A stretch of 64,000 bases of DNA from assembly GCA_022496205.1 (NCBI GenBank), contig WTXD01000003.1:930001-994000 (forward strand). The letters run 5' to 3'. Below the pieces are notes generated by a model that was given only the letters and a program-made list of their open reading frames with translations, was not told the origin of the DNA and searched no databases. Of this stretch, positions 60,201 to 64,000 are shown piece by piece. The DNA comes from Gloeopeniophorella convolvens (taxonomy: Eukaryota; Basidiomycota; Agaricomycetes; Russulales). The position numbers were made by a program, and so were the translations under genes. The first letter of the stretch is position 1. Every line of letters starts with the position of its first letter.

Positions 60201-62195
60201 GCAAGGAGCTTCTGGGCACGGTTCTGGCTCTGCACAAGCCTGAACAACTCGGGAGTGTCGTCGATGAACTGCAACGCGTCTCAGCGACAGCGCAAGTTGC
60301 ACTGATACCTGAGCCTTACCGTCGTCCATGTCTTGCCGCCAATGAAGACATCGTTGGTCAGGAGGCGGAACAAGAAAGGGATGTTTGTCTACAAAGACGG
60401 TTGAGTGACGACATTACGTTCCACGAGCAGAGAGGCTAACCTTAACGCCACGAATACGGAACTCAACGAGCGCGCGCAGCATCTTTCTGCGCGCTACTTC
60501 GTATGTGGTTCCGCTGACGCTAACCTTGACGAGCAGGCTGTCGTAATGGGGTGTGATCTGCGCGCCCGCGAAACCCGAGCTGGCGTCCAGGCGCACGCCA
60601 TTGCCACCCGCGCTGCGGTAGACCTCAATCTTACCGGTGTCGGGCTGGAAGCTGGCAGCAGCATCCTCAGTGGTGACACGACACTGGATAGCGAAACCAC
60701 GCTTTGTGATGGCCTCCTGGGTGAGACCGAGCTGGGGCAGGGTTGCGCCGGCGGCGATCTGGATCTGGGCTGCGACGATGTCGAGTCCCGTGATCTCCTC
60801 TGCCGATCGAGTATGACATTACAACCAGAATCGGATACGGAGATGGACCTGCCTGTTATGGTGTGTTCGACTTGGATGCGAGGGTTGATCTCGATGAAGT
60901 AGTGCCTTCCTTGCTGGTCAACCAGGAACTCTGCCGTGCCGGCGTTGCGATAGTTGACACTCTTGGCCAGCTTGATCGCGTCCGCGAGGATCGCCTGCCG
61001 CACCTCCTCGGGGAGGTGCGTCGCAGGTGCGACCTCGACGACTTTCTGGTGACGACGCTGCACCGAACAATCACGCTCAAACAGATGAATGGTGTTTCCC
61101 ACCGCGTCTGCGAGGAGCTGGACCTCGATATGGCGCGGCCGCTCGAGGAAGCGCTCGATAAAGACAGTGCCATCACCGAAAGCCGACTGGGCCTCAGACA
61201 CGGCACGCTCAAAGGCATTCTTGAACTCGGATTGCTCGCGGACGACACGCATGCCGCGACCACCGCCACCCATAGCGGCCTTGATGATAACTGGAGAGCA
61301 CACATACGCTTAGCGTCACCAGGATCGCACACCTCGTTGCGCTCACCTGGGAAGCCATATTCTTTGATGAACGAGTCTGCGTCGGTCCACTGGTCAACAG
61401 GGCCGGGCGTTCCGGGGACGACAGGGACGCCGACTTTTACAGCTAAGTGCGCATATAGTTTATCAGCGGATTGTCCGCGTAAGAGACAAACGCCATGAGC
61501 TGAGTTTACCAAGAGTGCGTGCCTTTGTCTTGTCGCCGAGTCCATCGATGACCTCGGGCGTCGGCCCGACGAACGCGATGCCTGCTTGCTCGACCTTGCG
61601 CGCGAATTCTGCGTTCTCGGACAGGAACCCGTACCTGCGCGGACGGAGACCCGAGAATGAGGGCGGAGAGCCGATCAGCGGCTGTCACGTGATCGCGCGG
61701 CGGCAGATCGCGACTGGCTTACCCAGGATGAATCATATCGACGCCGTGCTCGAGCGCTATGCGGATGATGTCGTCCTGGGCGAGGTATGCCCCAACGGGC
61801 GTGAGGCCCTCGCCGACGCGATAGGCCTCATCGGCCTGCACGACAAATGACAGTCAACGTGCCATCTCGGAACGATCAAACAGGGGGCGCACCTTCTGGC
61901 GATGGGCAGACATCCGGTCCTCGAACGAGTAGATCGCGACGGTGTGCATCGCGAGCTCGTGCGCTGTGCGGAAGACACGAATGGCAATTTCCTGCGGGTA
62001 AATGCGTGAATATGGCGGCGGCGCGCAAGCTCAAGGAGGGCGTACCCCACGGTTTGCGACGAGGATCTTCGTGAGGGGTCCACCATGGCCTGCAGACTTG
62101 CGGCGCATGGTCTGGATGGAGTGGACCGGGGTGCCCGGCACGCTGGGCGTGGCGGCGAATATGGGGGCGAGTCTGGGGGGATGGAGGCTGGACAT
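57236..62195 (-). CDS. PYC: Pyruvate carboxylase, biotin-dependent
   Basis: Converts pyruvate, bicarbonate and ATP to oxaloacetate; usually cytosolic in fungi. The start at 62195 gives [20 protein letters not shown], then [27 protein letters not shown], the biotin carboxylase entry. The ATP-grasp block is [17 protein letters not shown], with [19 protein letters not shown] and [14 protein letters not shown]. The carboxyltransferase domain has [78 protein letters not shown] and [14 protein letters not shown]. The biotinyl domain reads [20 protein letters not shown] and [15 protein letters not shown], where Lys is the biotin site, split from Met by an intron. It ends GDLTVEIVH, with the stop at 57236. 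All domains and about 1,190 aa are present, with many short introns. Confidence 0.96.
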
Positions 62196-62851
62196 GATGG
62201 GGTCCGATGGGGAGCCGGCGAGCGACGAGGAGAGGGCTTATATAGTTGGTTGGGGGGCGTCTGTGCGTAATCCCGATGGGACGGTGAGTATGTATGCGCG
62301 TGCCAAGTGACGGGTGAGGTTACGGGAGCGCTGGTGCTTCGTATAAACTCCTGGGGAACTGCGAGCGGTGCGGTGAGCAAGTGGTGGGGATGGACAAGGC
62401 GGAGCGTCGCGGTAAGTGGCCAATCGAGCACTACTTGAATCTATCCATCAACTTATCGCCATTCCGGATTTAGTGCGGTTATCGCATCTTATCCCCCCAA
62501 TCCTTGGCCACGTGCCATCGCGAGATCATCCTTTCGTCCGCATCTCTCTTCGCACCCGGGCCACTCCTTCCAACGCACACATGTAAATATATCGCGCGTC
62601 AACCTTCTCGACCGAGTAGCCAGCGCATCGCGCTCACCGGTCGGTCCCAGGCTGGCAGGCCCATTATGTCGTACCATTGTCCACAGCACCCATACGTAAC
62701 TCGCGTCGCACGCACCACTGGGATCGCCCCAAGACGAGGATGAATGATCTCTGATTCGTCTATCTGTATGTTAAGCGTCTGATAGGCCACGCCAGCGCTG
62801 ACGCTGAACCCGGAACCACATAAAAGTCCGTGTCCGCAGGGCTAAGCCTGG
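62196..62851. other. Intergenic region upstream of pyruvate carboxylase
   Basis: About 650 bp separating the pyruvate carboxylase start from the stop of the GDP-mannose transporter, both on the minus strand. It should contain the pyruvate carboxylase promoter. The stretch tatatagttgg at 62238-62248 could be TATA-like on either strand. No gene is supported. Confidence 0.45.
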
Positions 62852-64000
62852 CTAAGACTTCCGGCTCGACATGGGTATAATCGACTCTGGCTTCGCCGCG
62901 CTCTCTGCCTTCTTCTGGTTATTCTTTGCGATTGCGTACACGATCCCCGCAAAGAAGCCCACAGTCACAGCCGAGACAGATCCAAAGGTAACTGGGTCCC
63001 CAAAGAAGATCATCCCCGATGCAGCCACGGGTAGCTTGTTCAGCGCCCCGGTCATGCTATAAAGGCAACCGCCATCGTCAGCACATACACACACGTTTGC
63101 ACAATCAGGCCATCATACTGACCTGTACGTCGTGCTGCTAGTCACGCGGATACACCACGCCGTCGTATATGAAATCCCAACCGCGGCCGCGCCCGAGAAC
63201 GCGATGGCGAACAGAAGCAGGTTGCGGGTCTCAGGCGGGCTATCCGAGATGAATGAGTGACGTGTGAGCCCCTCTCATCCGCCGGTGAAAGCACTGCGGG
63301 CATACGCACAAGTTGCGGTTGAGGTTGTCCGAGCCCCAGTCCTCGGCGACGAAGGAGAACAGGAGCAGGACGGGAATCGACAGCAGGTTGTTGTAGAACA
63401 TCGAATCCCAATCGGAGAAGCCCGTCACCTTGATTCGCTTGCGCATGGCCAAGACCTGCCAACAATGGTATCAGTGACATCCTGCCAACCTATCAGAACG
63501 GCTCACGTAGGCAGCGCTCGTGAGGCAGTTCGCGAACATCCAGAAGTACCCTGGATTGAGGGTGGTGACCGCACCAGCCACAGAACCCACACCGGGTGGG
63601 AGCGGCTTGTTGGACGAATCGCTCCAGGCTGCAATGACGGAGGAGATAACCTACGCAACCAGTGAGCATACAGCATCTATCTTATCAGCACTCAACCCAC
63701 GCACCATGAAACCGAACGAAACTAGCGTCAACCCTGTGACGCGCCCGCCGAACCATATAACTTCCCCATATGCCTACGCATTGCGGTCAGCCCCGTTGGC
63801 AACCACCGCACCAACCGCTCCCACGCACAATGAGGATGATAGTCAAGTTTTTGAATATAGTGTACACAGGGATAGTCAGGAATTGCTGTAGGTGCACGCG
63901 TTGTCAGCCCGCCGCCCAACTACACACACCGCAGAGACTTACCAGGCTCTTGGAGCCCGTGTAGATGACGCTCACGAGCAGGAAGCTGATAGGGAACCAC
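62852..64000 (-). CDS. VRG4: GDP-mannose transporter, Golgi (Vrg4 type), 5' end beyond the window
   Basis: An antiporter of the drug/metabolite-transporter fold importing GDP-mannose into the Golgi lumen for mannosylation. The fragment enters at 64000 with [19 protein letters not shown], then [19 protein letters not shown] and [20 protein letters not shown]. Later exons carry [20 protein letters not shown] with the FYNN signature and [20 protein letters not shown]. The last exons carry the GALNK signature ([20 protein letters not shown]) and [20 protein letters not shown]. It ends [11 protein letters not shown] at 62852. FYNN and GALNK are the recognised GDP-mannose binding motifs of Vrg4. 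About 100-110 N-terminal residues lie outside the window. Confidence 0.95.

Overview
This window is nuclear DNA of a filamentous basidiomycete, most likely an Agaricomycete. The genes carry many short introns (about 45-90 nt, GT..AG), and the products include a fungal Zn(2)-Cys(6) regulator, the fungal amino-acid-permease chaperone Shr3, an Ecl1-type protein and a Vrg4-type GDP-mannose transporter. The regulator's Cys cluster and the sequence after it follow a form common in Agaricomycetes. I recognise 17 protein-coding genes and one intron-containing tRNA. Almost all had to be assembled across introns, so single open frames show only fragments of them.

Layout. 0-3 kb: nothing recognised. 3.0-4.6 kb (-): PDCD2/Tsr4. 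6.0-9.3 kb (+): Zn2Cys6 transcription factor. 11.4-12.6 kb (+): Rho3-type GTPase in ten exons. 14.6-20.9 kb (-): clathrin heavy chain. 21.1-22.2 kb (-): PQ-loop (Any1/SLC66A2-like) membrane protein. 22.37 kb (+): tRNA-Pro(CGG). 23.0-29.8 kb (+): three tandem FAD monooxygenases of the salicylate-hydroxylase type. 30.5-33.8 kb (-): single-chain iron-sulfur L-serine dehydratase with a predicted mitochondrial leader and very small exons. 35.1-39.8 kb (+): PX-PH-RhoGAP protein of the Bem3 type. 40.4-41.1 kb (+): Shr3. 41.4-44.3 kb (+): SET-domain methyltransferase. 44.9-45.9 kb (+): Ecl1-type protein. 45.9-53.5 kb: GC-rich stretch with no recognisable gene. 53.5-54.3 kb (-): SmB. 54.7-56.1 kb (+): nitronate monooxygenase. 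57.2-62.2 kb (-): pyruvate carboxylase. 62.9-64.0 kb (-): GDP-mannose transporter, cut by the window end.

How the genes relate. Several products work in membrane traffic and polarity: Rho3, a Cdc42/Rho GAP, clathrin heavy chain, a PQ-loop protein, Shr3 and the Golgi GDP-mannose transporter. Their linkage may be chance. Serine dehydratase makes pyruvate and ammonia, and pyruvate carboxylase uses pyruvate, but they lie 24 kb apart with no sign of co-regulation. The monooxygenase triplet is the only clear local expansion and looks like an adaptable catabolic or secondary-metabolic locus.

I did not find a wholly new multi-gene system. The most notable items are the serine dehydratase gene (7-nt and 9-nt internal microexons, and a last splice that creates the C-terminal Cys codon), the monooxygenase triplet, an SmB gene whose first coding exon is only the start codon, a repeat-and-hairpin intron in the same gene, and a 7.7-kb gene-poor block. 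From about 34.6 kb rightwards the sequence looks markedly more GC-rich than the left half.
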